Source: Kordia sp965224175
GTDB taxonomy: Bacteria > Bacteroidota > Bacteroidia > Flavobacteriales > Flavobacteriaceae
Direction: 5' to 3'
Assembly (NCBI RefSeq): GCF_965224175.1
Contig: NZ_OZ245041.1
Span: forward strand, 620,001 to 684,000
Length of the DNA stretch: 64,000 nt
Shown: piece by piece, positions 1 to 8,370 of the stretch
Layout: each line of letters starts with the position of its first letter
Numbering within the stretch: position 1 is the first letter of the stretch
Position numbers and translations under genes: made by a program
The notes under the pieces: generated by a model
What the model saw: the letters and a program-made list of their open reading frames with translations, nothing else
What the model was told of the DNA's origin: nothing
Databases searched by the model: none

Positions 1-771
1 CGCGGCAAATACATAGGGAAATTCTTCAACCATACCATATTGGTTTTGGAATATAGATTGCGAAGCGCTTAAATATACCATAAACGAACCTGTGATTAAT
101 CCTGAAATTAACGTAAAAGCTATGGATACTTTAAATTTTAAAAATTCTTTTAATCCATTGGTAAATAGGTGTGTAGATAGTTTTATTTTATTTTCTGGAT
201 GAAGTGTTTCTGGTTGTCGTCTCCAAAGCCAAATCATGATAATTGCTCCAAAAATTAATTGACTATTAAAGATAGATCGCCATCCAAAAGTATCTAACAT
301 AAGTTTTCCTAATGCAGGTGCAACAACAGGAACAAGAATGAAAATTGCAACTATAAACGACATGATTTTTGCCATATAATCACCACTAAAACTATCGCGA
401 ACCATGGCAATACTAATGGTTCTTGGAGCGGAAAGTCCGATGCCTTGTAAAATTCTACCAACGATCATGGTTTCTACATTTTCTGCCATGACACAGAGAA
501 AACTTGCCAACACAAAGAGTAAAAAACCAATATAAATTACGGGTTTTCGTCCGATACTATCGGAAAGTGGACCAAAAATTAACTGTCCAAAACCTAAACC
601 TAGAAAAATCATCGTAATTAGTAGTTGATTATCAGTAGATTGTTCGGTTCCGATGGTAATTCCAATCGCTTCTAAAGCTGGTAAAATAGCATCAATAGAT
701 AAGGCTACTATAGACATCAAAGATGCCATGAGTATAATAAATTCTGTTTGCGATTGATTTTTTGAAAGCAT
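1..771 (-). CDS. MFS multidrug efflux transporter, Bcr/CflA family (3' part beyond window)
   Basis: I translated this from the reverse strand; it starts at ATG 771 and stays open to base 1, so the C-terminal part lies outside the window (257 codons seen). The protein is an inner-membrane exporter of the major facilitator superfamily, expected to extrude drugs by proton antiport. The visible part has several hydrophobic helices and the MFS loop 2-3 motif GPLSDSIGRKP at about residues 67-77. The helix containing GWRSIFNSQLIFG is typical of Bcr/CflA (DHA1) members. The substrate cannot be read from the sequence. It is divergent from the DUF6090 gene, sharing a 124-bp spacer. Family assignment is firm. 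Confidence 0.88.
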   Translation of the reverse strand, partial: MLSKNQSQTEFIILMASLMSIVALSIDAILPALEAIGITIGTEQSTDNQLLITMIFLGLGFGQLIFGPLSDSIGRKPVIYIGFLLFVLASFLCVMAENVETMIVGRILQGIGLSAPRTISIAMVRDSFSGDYMAKIMSFIVAIFILVPVVAPALGKLMLDTFGWRSIFNSQLIFGAIIMIWLWRRQPETLHPENKIKLSTHLFTNGLKEFLKFKVSIAFTLISGLITGSFMVYLSASQSIFQNQYGMVEEFPYVFAA

Positions 772-895
772 TCGGCAAAAATACAGCTTATAGGTGAGTT
801 TCGTGTATTTTTTAGTGAAAGCTTTGTTAAATATATGTTAGCATATGAATAGAAGATTTGTGAAGTTTTAGTATATTTAGTTTTTAACTTTTATC

Positions 896-1615
896 ATGAA
901 ATTTTTTAATAAAGAACGCTCAAAGTTCATGGAAGGAAAAAATATAAAGAAATACTTAAAGTACGCTTTTGGTGAGATTATTTTGGTTGTACTAGGAATT
1001 TTGATTGCAGTTGGAATTAATAATTGGAATCAACGAACGCAACTAAATTCTGCTAATGTTGAATTAAGAAAAAATGTCATAAAACAATTAGAAAAAGATA
1101 TTGCGTCTATAGAAGAGTATCAAAAGGAATTAGATACGTTACAAAATAATTATTTGAATTTCTTAAACAAAGCACATGATAAAAGTAAACTGAAACGTGG
1201 CAGCGTTTTGGGAACTTTATTATTTAGAGTCAATACGATGGATACAGATACGCATGTGATTGATTTGATAGATAATGCAAAATTAAATGAATCGAAAGCT
1301 TCAGAGAAATTACAGAATTTAAATTCAGCCTATAAAATTTATTTAGAAGAAATAAAATCTGTAGAACAATTGATTTTTACAACGATTACGGATAACTTAA
1401 AAGAGATTGAACGTTCGCAAGATTGGTATGCAGATTTCATCACGGATTTGGTTTGTAAAAACGATTGTATTGATTATTTAAAAAATGACAAACGTCATCA
1501 TGCAAGAATGGCTTCGTTACGATTTTTGTATGTAAATGGTTATGGAGAAATTATTGGTGCATTAAAAAATGATTTGATAGGTTATCGCCGCGATTTACAG
1601 CAAATAGGGAATTAG
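896..1615 (+). CDS. DUF6090 family membrane-anchored protein
   Basis: A 239-residue protein with a basic N-terminus, one hydrophobic helix at about residues 26-42 and the hallmark stretch GEIILVVLGILIAVGINNWN. That stretch defines the DUF6090 family, which is abundant in Flavobacteriia and has no known function. The rest is a lysine- and glutamate-rich, mostly helical region likely to form a coiled coil outside the membrane. A second in-frame ATG at residue 12 (base 929) would also keep the helix, so the start is uncertain by 11 codons. It looks monocistronic. Confidence 0.8.
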   Translation: MKFFNKERSKFMEGKNIKKYLKYAFGEIILVVLGILIAVGINNWNQRTQLNSANVELRKNVIKQLEKDIASIEEYQKELDTLQNNYLNFLNKAHDKSKLKRGSVLGTLLFRVNTMDTDTHVIDLIDNAKLNESKASEKLQNLNSAYKIYLEEIKSVEQLIFTTITDNLKEIERSQDWYADFITDLVCKNDCIDYLKNDKRHHARMASLRFLYVNGYGEIIGALKNDLIGYRRDLQQIGN

Positions 1616-1956
1616 GCATAAAGTAGTTTGTTGAATTGTTTTGAGAGTATTAGAATTTTCTATTTAACATAATATAAATTATGATACAAATAATATATAT
1701 TGGAAAGTAGAATAATCAGCGTATTTGTAAACCATAATGATATTATGCTAAATATCCCAGAACCTTTGTATTTACTACTAGAATCATTGTGCTTGGGTCA
1801 TGAACCTTTATTTATTGGAACGCTTCGCTACAGAAAATTTTGTCCCATAATTTGTCGTTATGCTAAATTGCCGCGCTCAAATGCTCGATTGCTTTCATAA
1901 AATCAAATTGTTTTTACAATTTATTTTATACGCAATTTTCCAACGCTTTCCAGCCG

Positions 1957-1980
1957 CACAAAAGCTACTTTAGAAATTCT
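1957..1980 (+). repeat. 24-bp repeat, left copy
   Basis: The sequence CACAAAAGCTACTTTAGAAA followed by TTCT recurs at 6192-6215 with one mismatch (T to C at the fifteenth base). Both copies are preceded by the string CAACGCTTT, at 1942 and 6153, but at different distances. The two copies are in direct orientation and bracket the XRE/ABC-3C region. Confidence 0.7.
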
Positions 1981-2218
1981 ACACGAACAATCTATTATAT
2001 GAGAAACATTTCGTTAGAAAAAGTTTTATAACCTTTACGTTAGCCTGTCGCATACTTATAAAAATTTTTTGCAAAGAATTTTATATAAATATGCTTCCTA
2101 TTTGTTTTACAAAAACCTTTTTTGGCTTTTCGTTATGTTAAATAGCTTTTGAGTTTTAATAAGAACCTTTGGTAGTTTTTTATTTTGTCTTTTTCTTGAT
2201 AAAAAGAAACAAAAATCA

Positions 2219-2394
2219 AGACTTCAGAATACTTTGGAAACAATTACGGCTCGTTCGCTATATTCTAGAAGTGTTTATAGTTCTTTAGCTTATTTTGTTT
2301 TCAATTAAAATATAGAATTCTCAACAAAAATATTGCTTCATCTCTAGAATATGGACGCTCACTCGCCTATTGTTTTGACCAAAGTTTTCTGAGG
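2219..2394. repeat. Imperfect inverted repeat of about 52 bp with a 70-bp centre
   Basis: The left arm (2219-2270) and the reverse complement of the right arm (2342-2394) share, in the same order, (A)CxTCAGAA, ACTTTGG, ACAAT, a GGC/GCG-rich block and ATATTCTAGA. The arms are roughly 70-75% alike with a few small gaps. The centre is AT-rich and does not encode a plausible protein. It could be a miniature mobile element remnant or a structured RNA. Confidence 0.5.
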
Positions 2395-2416
2395 TCGCTA
2401 AAGTTTCGATTGAAAT

Positions 2417-2626
2417 TTATTCTTTTGTAGAAACTAATAGTTCTCGAATATCCACATCTAAAATTTCTGCGATTTTTTTTAAGTCCTTTAAATGTGGTTG
2501 TGATTTATTGTTGCAAAACGCAGTTACAGAAGTTGTGCTTTTTCCAAGTTGTTCTGCAAGCCAAACTTGCGATTTTCCTTGAATTACTAAGACTTCTTTT
2601 ATTCTATTTATTCTTTCTGCTGACAT
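2417..2626 (-). CDS. Small XRE-family helix-turn-helix regulator
   Basis: A 69-residue single-domain DNA-binding protein. The helix-turn-helix covers about residues 18-42 (QVWLAEQLGKS, then the recognition helix TSVTAFCNNKSQP), followed by the LKKIAEILDVDIRELL helix typical of Cro/C1-type repressors. There is no second domain, so it resembles small autoregulators or restriction-system C-proteins. Its upstream region carries a perfect 14-bp inverted repeat that is a candidate operator. It lies next to the ABC-3C operon but is separated by a small gene on the other strand, so a regulatory link is inference only. Confidence 0.88.
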   Translation of the reverse strand: MSAERINRIKEVLVIQGKSQVWLAEQLGKSTTSVTAFCNNKSQPHLKDLKKIAEILDVDIRELLVSTKE

Positions 2627-2665
2627 ATTTGTTGCTGTATTCTTCTCTAAATATATAATACATTC

Positions 2666-2700
2666 TTAATAAAACATAAGTTTAGATTATGTTTTATTAA
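2666..2700. promoter_or_regulatory. Perfect 14-bp inverted repeat, candidate operator of the XRE regulator
   Basis: TTAATAAAACATAA (2666-2679) and its exact reverse complement TTATGTTTTATTAA (2687-2700) are separated by 7 bases. The site sits 40 bp upstream of the XRE start and 120 bp upstream of the divergent small gene at 2820. A related half, TAAGTTTGAATTAA, follows near 2731. Position and symmetry fit a dimeric repressor site; a factor-independent terminator is unlikely because no gene ends here. Confidence 0.55.
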
Positions 2701-2819
2701 TTTAAACTTGCGTTTTTAAAAATTAAATTATAAGTTTGAATTAACTTTATATAAGTTATAATTATATAAATGTAATTTTTAGTTAAATATTTATTGTTAA
2801 TAATTTTATTCCAAACTTT

Positions 2820-3017
2820 ATGCCATTTCCAAAATATACAAAAGCTGACTTAGAGAAAATCGTATCTACGCAACTAGACAATCTTAATGCAGTTCACGAT
2901 TTATTAAAGATTATGAAACTTCAAAATGAACTTATTGAGAATGCAAATAAGAAATTAAAAGATGAAATTATTGACTTTAAGAGACGTGTTAATTATGGAA
3001 CTGGGAAGTTTGAATAA
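2820..3017 (+). CDS. Small hypothetical protein, 65 residues
   Basis: I do not recognise this protein. It is hydrophilic, predicted mostly helical, rich in Lys, Asn and Leu, with no signal peptide or membrane helix. It is divergent from the XRE gene and convergent with the ABC-3C ATPase, whose stop lies only 10 bp away. The composition is protein-like and the ATG follows a 190-bp AT-rich control region. It may belong to the same accessory island; an antitoxin-like or regulatory role is possible but unproven. Confidence 0.55.
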   Translation: MPFPKYTKADLEKIVSTQLDNLNAVHDLLKIMKLQNELIENANKKLKDEIIDFKRRVNYGTGKFE

Positions 3018-3027
3018 AGTTAATAGT

Positions 3028-4797
3028 TTAGAAATCGGAACGAAATAATTTGTCTATTGGAGATAATGTTAAAATAGAATGATTTTCTACATATATAGGA
3101 CTAGCTATTTCTCCATCACCAAATTTCTCTGATAATGTACCTTCTTCATTTATTGTAGTTATATATTGAATTTTATGCCCAGTATTTGCTATACCTTGAA
3201 TAAATTCACAGACAGATATAAAATGGGCTTTATCTACTCCATCAAAAATACCATCATGGATTAAAAATCTTGGAAAATTTATAGTATTAATTAAGTTAAA
3301 CATCAAAATAGACAAATCATAAACTAAAGTTCTACCTTGATTCTTTCCTTTACCATACATATCTGGAAGACTTATATCTATTTCTATTATACTTTTTTTA
3401 TTAGTTCCTCCTATGATAGAAAATTGTGATAAAGAATCCTTATTAATGTATATAGCGTTGTATACCGATTCAAAATTTTCAGCAAACTTCAAGTTTGATT
3501 CAGAAGCTTCGTTGCTTAAAAACTCTATGGATTTTAAACTTAAATTTGATAACTCACTTCTTATTTCATTTAATTCTTTTTGTAAATCAAAAAGAATTTT
3601 AGTGTTGGCTTCTAAATCACTTAACCTATTTTTCTTTTCACTTAGGTTATAAAATGCCTCAGTTAAATCTGAGATTGCTTCTTGAGCAGATAAAAAATAA
3701 AAAATCTTAGCTCTTTCTTTTTCGAGCTTTTGGATGATTTCATTTCTCTTTTTTGTATTTTCTTTAATCTTATCGATCTCTATTTTCAAAAATTCTTTCC
3801 TTGATTCATTTAATTTTTTTCTAAAATCGATTGCTTCTTTTAAAGTTTTTATAATCTTAATTGCTAACTCCTCAGATATTTCTTTATACATGGTATTTAT
3901 CCTTCGAGTATTTATTTTACTTGGTAACGAATAACTTTCCTGATAAGATTTTAATTTATCTTTATCTAAAAAATTATGATATAAATTGTTTTTAATCTTT
4001 TCAGTTAAAATATTTGCTTCTTTTTCAGCATCTTCATACTGTGCTCCTAGCTCAAATTTGTCTATAGCATCAGAAAGTTTTTTAATTTCTAGTTTTAATT
4101 TATTAGTTTCAATTTGGGCATGTTTTAGATCTGTTATATCATACTTTTCATCAACATATCTTGAAATTTCAGAAACTGTTTTAGAAATACCTTTTTCATT
4201 TACTCTATTCTCAAATATTTTATTGGGTATTGTATTATTTAAACCTAATAAATAAAAATTGTAAACATTTAATTCTGGATCGCTGAGTTCAGAAATATAT
4301 TTTATTGGATCAAGAAATTTTGCTTTTTTAAACTTCTGAATCTTAGTATAAAAAAGAATAAGACTTCTATACCATTTATCGGGAAGAAATGAGCCTTTGT
4401 AATTTTCTCTTTTAAATATTAAGTTAGATAAAATTCGTTTTAGATTTTTTATTTTATAAAAAGATGTAGGTTCATTAATTTTTCCAAATTCAATATGATC
4501 TGGATCTTCTACATTTCTTTTTATAATGTATTCAATATTATCAATTTCAAATTCTAAGACAATATCATAACCTGTCATCAATTCTTTTGCCTTGTATAAT
4601 CTAGCATTATGATTTTTTCTATATGAAGCTAATAAAGTAAAATCTATTAAATCTAAAAATGTAGACTTACCAATACTATTTAATGAATCTTTAGGGTTCT
4701 TTTCGTCTTTAATTCCATATATGAAATTAAGCCCATTTGAAAACTCAACAGCTTTAAACAAACCTGGTGGTTGTGAATATATTTTTTTAAGATACAT
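3028..4797 (-). CDS. ABC-3C system SMC-like ATPase, DUF2326 family
   Basis: This is the ATPase of an ABC-three-component conflict system. I chose ATG 4797 (589 residues, MYLKKIYSQPPGLFKAVEF) over the upstream start at 4842 because this is how the family begins and it leaves only an 11-bp overlap with the preceding gene. The Walker A variant NSIGKST is at about 40-46, a long Lys/Glu-rich coiled coil at about 215-440, an ABC signature-like NQGRTLVYDLS at about 486-496, and the Walker B/DUF2326 motif FLIHDGIFDGVD at about 511-522. Family knowledge (RecN/SMC-like ATPases sensing nucleic acid or invader structures) suggests it gates the partner effector. Confidence 0.88.
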   Translation of the reverse strand: MYLKKIYSQPPGLFKAVEFSNGLNFIYGIKDEKNPKDSLNSIGKSTFLDLIDFTLLASYRKNHNARLYKAKELMTGYDIVLEFEIDNIEYIIKRNVEDPDHIEFGKINEPTSFYKIKNLKRILSNLIFKRENYKGSFLPDKWYRSLILFYTKIQKFKKAKFLDPIKYISELSDPELNVYNFYLLGLNNTIPNKIFENRVNEKGISKTVSEISRYVDEKYDITDLKHAQIETNKLKLEIKKLSDAIDKFELGAQYEDAEKEANILTEKIKNNLYHNFLDKDKLKSYQESYSLPSKINTRRINTMYKEISEELAIKIIKTLKEAIDFRKKLNESRKEFLKIEIDKIKENTKKRNEIIQKLEKERAKIFYFLSAQEAISDLTEAFYNLSEKKNRLSDLEANTKILFDLQKELNEIRSELSNLSLKSIEFLSNEASESNLKFAENFESVYNAIYINKDSLSQFSIIGGTNKKSIIEIDISLPDMYGKGKNQGRTLVYDLSILMFNLINTINFPRFLIHDGIFDGVDKAHFISVCEFIQGIANTGHKIQYITTINEEGTLSEKFGDGEIASPIYVENHSILTLSPIDKLFRSDF

Positions 4798-5020
4798 TGT
4801 TTTTTTTAGATATTTTATTTTTGTCAATAGTGATAGCTTCAATAAGCCATAAATAAGTTATAGTATCATAAAATGAGTCTAAATCTATGCTATTAGTGAT
4901 CTTTATAGATTGGTATAGTTCCTCCATTGTAAAGTCTTCTTTTCTTAGTAAGAAAAGGATATCCGCACCTAATACCATTGGATTTAATTTTATATTTTGA
5001 TGTTTAGTTGGTATAATCAT
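4787..5020 (-). CDS. ABC-3C system middle component, MC6-like
   Basis: A 77-residue protein beginning MIIPTKHQNIKLNPMVLGAD, a start typical of ABC-3C middle component 6. It is predicted to be a small winged-helix-like adaptor linking the ATPase to the C-terminal component. It overlaps the upstream CTD gene by 4 bp (ATGA) and the downstream ATPase by 11 bp, so the three are translated as one operon. There are no membrane segments. Assignment rests on the N-terminal motif, its size and the strict neighbourhood. Confidence 0.82.
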   Translation of the reverse strand: MIIPTKHQNIKLNPMVLGADILFLLRKEDFTMEELYQSIKITNSIDLDSFYDTITYLWLIEAITIDKNKISKKNNVS

Positions 5021-5577
5021 ATAAGATCAAATAAAGAAGTTTGTTGAGATTCATTTGAAGTCTTTTCAAAAATTGTGCAATCATCAAAGAAGAAAAGAAC
5101 TATCGATTGAGCTATACTTCTATATGTAGGGTTTTTGATACTATTTTCAGGAATAAAGAAGTCGGTTAATCTATATAAAATTTGTATTTGAGTAACATCT
5201 TTTGATTCGTTTTTTATCTTATTATAATTGTTTAAAACATAATAATGTATATCACTTTGTTCTTCAGAATCTAAAGTTTGAAATGCTTTTTCTACAAAGT
5301 TTATTTTAGTATATAATTTATTAAAATATTGTTTTACTTCTTTTTGTTCATCAGCATCTGAAAAATTTAATTCTACTTTCTTTTTAATATGAATTAATTT
5401 ATCTCGTACAGAAGATGATTCAGTATCGATTTCATAATTTTCTTCTTTATATTTTTTTAATACAAAATCAAAAATATCTGTAATTACTCCATATTCCTGC
5501 TTATCTTCACTAACATTATTAATAATAGTATCTCTTCCAGATGCTATATTTTCATCTCCATCAATTCTCGTTCTCAT
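5017..5577 (-). CDS. ABC-3C system C-terminal-domain component with GDENIASGRDT motif
   Basis: A 186-residue protein. Residues 7-18 carry the GDENIASGRDT motif seen in the N-termini of many conflict-system proteins. Residues 25 to about 185 form a helical region that I assign as the ABC-3C CTD by its position next to the middle component and ATPase. Unlike many CTD proteins there is no obvious nuclease, protease or other effector domain fused to it. The effector may therefore be supplied in trans, perhaps by the membrane microprotein just upstream, whose stop overlaps this start (ATGA). Which CTD subclass it belongs to I cannot say. Confidence 0.72.
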   Translation of the reverse strand: MRTRIDGDENIASGRDTIINNVSEDKQEYGVITDIFDFVLKKYKEENYEIDTESSSVRDKLIHIKKKVELNFSDADEQKEVKQYFNKLYTKINFVEKAFQTLDSEEQSDIHYYVLNNYNKIKNESKDVTQIQILYRLTDFFIPENSIKNPTYRSIAQSIVLFFFDDCTIFEKTSNESQQTSLFDLI

Positions 5578-5744
5578 TTCTTCTTTTTAATTTTAGTATC
5601 TCTGCCAGAAATTATATTGTCATCGCCTTTTATGTTATTCGTTTTAATTTTATTATTAATATTTATAACTTTATTAGCAACAAAAAGAGAAACTAAAAAC
5701 GATAATATAGAACTTACTCCAACTACTATTTCAAATATTTTCAT
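5574..5744 (-). CDS. 56-residue membrane microprotein of the ABC-3C operon
   Basis: Found by reading the reverse strand: ATG 5744, 56 codons, TGA overlapping the next ATG as ATGA. Residues 4-24 form one hydrophobic helix (IVVGVSSILSFLVSLFVA), followed by an Asn/Lys-rich linker and then GDDNIISGRDT at about 40-50 and a Lys tail. The last motif is nearly the same as GDENIASGRDT at the start of the next protein. Four-base coupling and the shared motif make it very likely real and part of the system, possibly a membrane-acting effector or anchor. Function is inference. Confidence 0.78.
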   Translation of the reverse strand: MKIFEIVVGVSSILSFLVSLFVANKVININNKIKTNNIKGDDNIISGRDTKIKKKK

Positions 5745-6214
5745 TATATCCTAAATTTTTAAAAATCCAATCTCAAATATACAAATTTTTAACAAGTAAT
5801 ATTTTACGGAAACCCGTAATATAAAATAACATTTGTACTACATATCTCATTCCACAACTATTCCACTTCGCTCCTACGTCACTTATGTAAAAATTGTTCC
5901 ATTACCTTTTGTAAGAGAAACTTTCTGGTAATAACTTTTTAAAAACTTGAAGTGTAAACTTTGCTTTTCTCCAAATCGAAAGCATTGAAGATTCGCGAAC
6001 ACCTCTAAAACAATAGTAATGATGTGAGCAAAGTAAAGTAACATAACGCGAGAACATTATAACACATTTTAACAACAATTATAATAAGTCATTATGTAAA
6101 ATTGCTTTTGTGTCGTTTTATAATTAAACATCCTTACAAATCAATAATTTGTCAACGCTTTTTATAGTTTATATGGAGCTATGCCGAAATACACAAAAGC
6201 TACTTCAGAAATTC
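5745..6214. other. 470-bp intergenic region upstream of the ABC-3C operon
   Basis: No credible ORF. It contains a short inverted repeat at 5804-5819, the right copy of the 24-bp repeat at 6192-6215, and otherwise AT-rich sequence of the same style as 1616-2416. It should contain the ABC-3C promoter close to 5750-5830. Confidence 0.55.
5804..5819. promoter_or_regulatory. Inverted repeat TTACGG-N4-CCGTAA upstream of the ABC-3C operon
   Basis: A perfect 6-bp dyad with a 4-base spacer, 60 bp upstream of the first operon start codon (5744) on the reverse strand. It is a plausible repressor site or TSS-region element. The arms are short, so chance cannot be excluded. It does not resemble the XRE-site dyad at 2666-2700. 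Confidence 0.35.
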
Positions 6215-6215
6215 T
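6192..6215 (+). repeat. 24-bp repeat, right copy
   Basis: This copy differs from 1957-1980 by one base. It abuts the 3' end of the histidine kinase gene, overlapping the final base of its stop codon. This placement, directly beside a core gene end, would suit an insertion boundary, though dispersed intergenic repeats are an alternative. Confidence 0.7.
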
Positions 6216-8239
6216 TATTCTACTAACATTCTAGCATTAGTATCTTTAAAACTAACCTTGAATGAACAACCATTTTCATTCGTGTAGATTGTTTTTCCAT
6301 GTAATTGTTTCGCTAATTGTCGTACCAAACGTAAGCCTAAACTTTTTGCCTTGTTGAAATTAAACTCTTTTGGCAATCCTAGTCCATTATCTTTTACTTC
6401 TAGTACATACTCTTCCGTGTTGATTTTATTGATTGAAATGTCTAATAGTTGCTCTGTACTAGTAAAACCATACTTGTATGCATTCGTAATTAATTCATTT
6501 ATAATCAACCCTAAAGGAATGGCGGTATCTATATCAAATTTATAATTAGGTATGTTGTAGGTTACTTTGGTAGTTGATTTTTTTCCATAGGTTTTAGATA
6601 TATCTTCAACAAGCATTTGTATATACTCGTCTAATTCTATTAATAAATCATCATTTTGATACAAGCGTTGATGAATTAACGCCATCGATTTTACTCTATT
6701 TTTTCCTTCTTTGGCCAATTCTAAAGCTTTCTGATCTTCAATACCTTTACTTTGTAGCTCTAGTAAACTCGCAACAATCTGAAAGTTATTTTTTACTCTA
6801 TGATGTATTTCTTTTAATAGCAATTGTTTTTCATCAAGCTGCTTATTGATAATCCTGTTTTTCTCTTCTAAAATTTTGGCTTGTTTCTTTTTTCTAATGA
6901 ATGAGTATATGACAAATCCAGAAATTCCTAAAACGGCAATTAATCCAAAAATCAACCAATTTTTTGCTTCTTTTTCTTCTGCAATATCTTTTTGATGCGC
7001 AAGTGCTGTTTCATACTTTTCTTTTTGGAATTGATTGTTTAACTCAATTTCCTTGAATTTTTCAATTTTATTTTTATCGTTAATACTGTCGTTAGCCTTG
7101 TGGAATTCTCTTAAATAATATAAGGCTTCTTTGGGTTTATTCGCTTTTTCTAAAGAGGATGATAAATTAAAAGCGTTCCCTCTAATTTTTTGCAAATGGT
7201 TTGCTTTTTTATAAAAGTCATACGTTTTTTTAAAAAAAGTAACTGCTTTTTCATATTCTCCTTTTTTAAAAGCAAGCGTACCTCTTGTTTCGTTGACATT
7301 GGCTAAAAAACCAAGTTCATGTATTTCAGGAAGTTCTTTATCTATGATTGCTAAATAGTGAGCGCTACTGTCTATTATATTAGATACTTCTAAATGATAG
7401 TCTGCTAGTTGCTTGTAAATATTAGCTTTCATGTATTTTTCATTCGGCACATATGCTAAATATTTTACACTTTTATCAAGTTGTAGTTTTCGTTTATCCT
7501 GCAAATCCATCTGATCATATAAATCTGCTAAATTTCCCATAGACTGCAAGGCAAATGCGGAATCACGTCTTGTTTTTCGGAGAAGTAAATAATCAATAAC
7601 TTGTTTGTTGTATGTTTCAGCTTTTTGATAATCTTTATTGTAATAATATACTGCGGCTAGACGTTTTATGGCGGATACACTATCACGAGAATCTACAGCA
7701 TATTCTTGTGCTTTATGTATGTTTTGAAGCGATCGATCGTAATGTCCCAAAGCGATATTTATACGAGATTTTGTAAAATGTCCCTCAAATGTAGCATAGT
7801 CATACTTTACCTTTTTTGAAGCAACAATAGCAGAATCACAAAATGGTAATGCTTTCGTGTTTTCTTCTTGTATGGCTAAAAATTTCCCATATCTGGCATA
7901 TAAAATACTTAATAAGAAATCTTCATTATTTTTTTTAGCAAATAATATTGCTTTTTCGTAGCAGAGTTTTGTAGTGTCTACATCTGTTTTTAATCGATAC
8001 AGAAAAAAACCTTTATTAAAATAGGTATATGCACACTGTTCATCATTGTTAGTTGCTCTACCTTGTCTAATTTCTTGGTTATAAAAGTCTATTTTTTGTG
8101 ATACTGATAAGGTATCAACAACTTTGTAAGTTTTTATCTTTGCCAATAATTCTTTTCTGCTTTGTTGCGCATTTGACAAATTAAAAACAAAAAGACTTAT
8201 GAGAATGAGTATATATTTAGGTTGAGCGATTAGATTCAT
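6215..8239 (-). CDS. TPR sensor histidine kinase, HisKA_2 type
   Basis: A 674-residue membrane kinase. A signal peptide (residues 1-24, ending SNAQ) leads into a periplasmic array of TPR helices (about 60-400), then one transmembrane helix at about 427-447. The kinase core has EIHHRVKNN at 477-485 (the HisKA_2 phosphoacceptor region), the N-box NELITNAYKYG at 581-591, DNGLGLP at 617-623 and GLRLV near 635. It probably senses a periplasmic signal through the TPR domain. No response regulator is adjacent on the same strand, so its partner is unknown. Confidence 0.93.
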   Translation of the reverse strand: MNLIAQPKYILILISLFVFNLSNAQQSRKELLAKIKTYKVVDTLSVSQKIDFYNQEIRQGRATNNDEQCAYTYFNKGFFLYRLKTDVDTTKLCYEKAILFAKKNNEDFLLSILYARYGKFLAIQEENTKALPFCDSAIVASKKVKYDYATFEGHFTKSRINIALGHYDRSLQNIHKAQEYAVDSRDSVSAIKRLAAVYYYNKDYQKAETYNKQVIDYLLLRKTRRDSAFALQSMGNLADLYDQMDLQDKRKLQLDKSVKYLAYVPNEKYMKANIYKQLADYHLEVSNIIDSSAHYLAIIDKELPEIHELGFLANVNETRGTLAFKKGEYEKAVTFFKKTYDFYKKANHLQKIRGNAFNLSSSLEKANKPKEALYYLREFHKANDSINDKNKIEKFKEIELNNQFQKEKYETALAHQKDIAEEKEAKNWLIFGLIAVLGISGFVIYSFIRKKKQAKILEEKNRIINKQLDEKQLLLKEIHHRVKNNFQIVASLLELQSKGIEDQKALELAKEGKNRVKSMALIHQRLYQNDDLLIELDEYIQMLVEDISKTYGKKSTTKVTYNIPNYKFDIDTAIPLGLIINELITNAYKYGFTSTEQLLDISINKINTEEYVLEVKDNGLGLPKEFNFNKAKSLGLRLVRQLAKQLHGKTIYTNENGCSFKVSFKDTNARMLVE

Positions 8240-8302
8240 GTCCTAAAAATAAATAAATAATTGAATTCTTTTATATTATTCTTATTAATACATTAGAAAT
8301 AT

Positions 8303-8330
8303 AAAAGCGAACTAATTGGCTAGTTCGCTA
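8303..8330 (-). terminator. Probable terminator of the ExbB-like gene
   Basis: AGCGAACTA (8306-8314) and TAGTTCGCT (8321-8329) form a perfect 9-bp stem with a 6-base loop. Read on the reverse strand the stem is followed by TTTTATATTT, fitting a factor-independent terminator 40 bp beyond the stop at 8371. It separates this gene from the TPR kinase gene. Confidence 0.65.
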
Positions 8331-8370
8331 TATTCATGTGCAAAGTAATTTTAATTTCATACACTTTGTA

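Larger units (their letters stand above)
1616..2416. other. 800-bp region without a convincing gene
   Basis: No ORF here looks protein-like in composition. The stretch holds one copy of a 24-bp repeat (1957-1980) and an imperfect inverted repeat (2219-2270 with 2342-2394), both listed separately. A local hairpin (CTTTTTCTTGATAAAAAG, about 2191-2208) lies just before the inverted repeat. It looks like decayed or mobile-element-derived intergenic DNA at the left edge of the ABC-3C island. Confidence 0.6.

Noticed and set aside
1700..1900. 66-codon ORF in the gap after the DUF6090 gene
   Set aside because: Cys/Arg/Leu-rich composition with no recognisable pattern, in a region that otherwise looks decayed; it has no plausible upstream signal.
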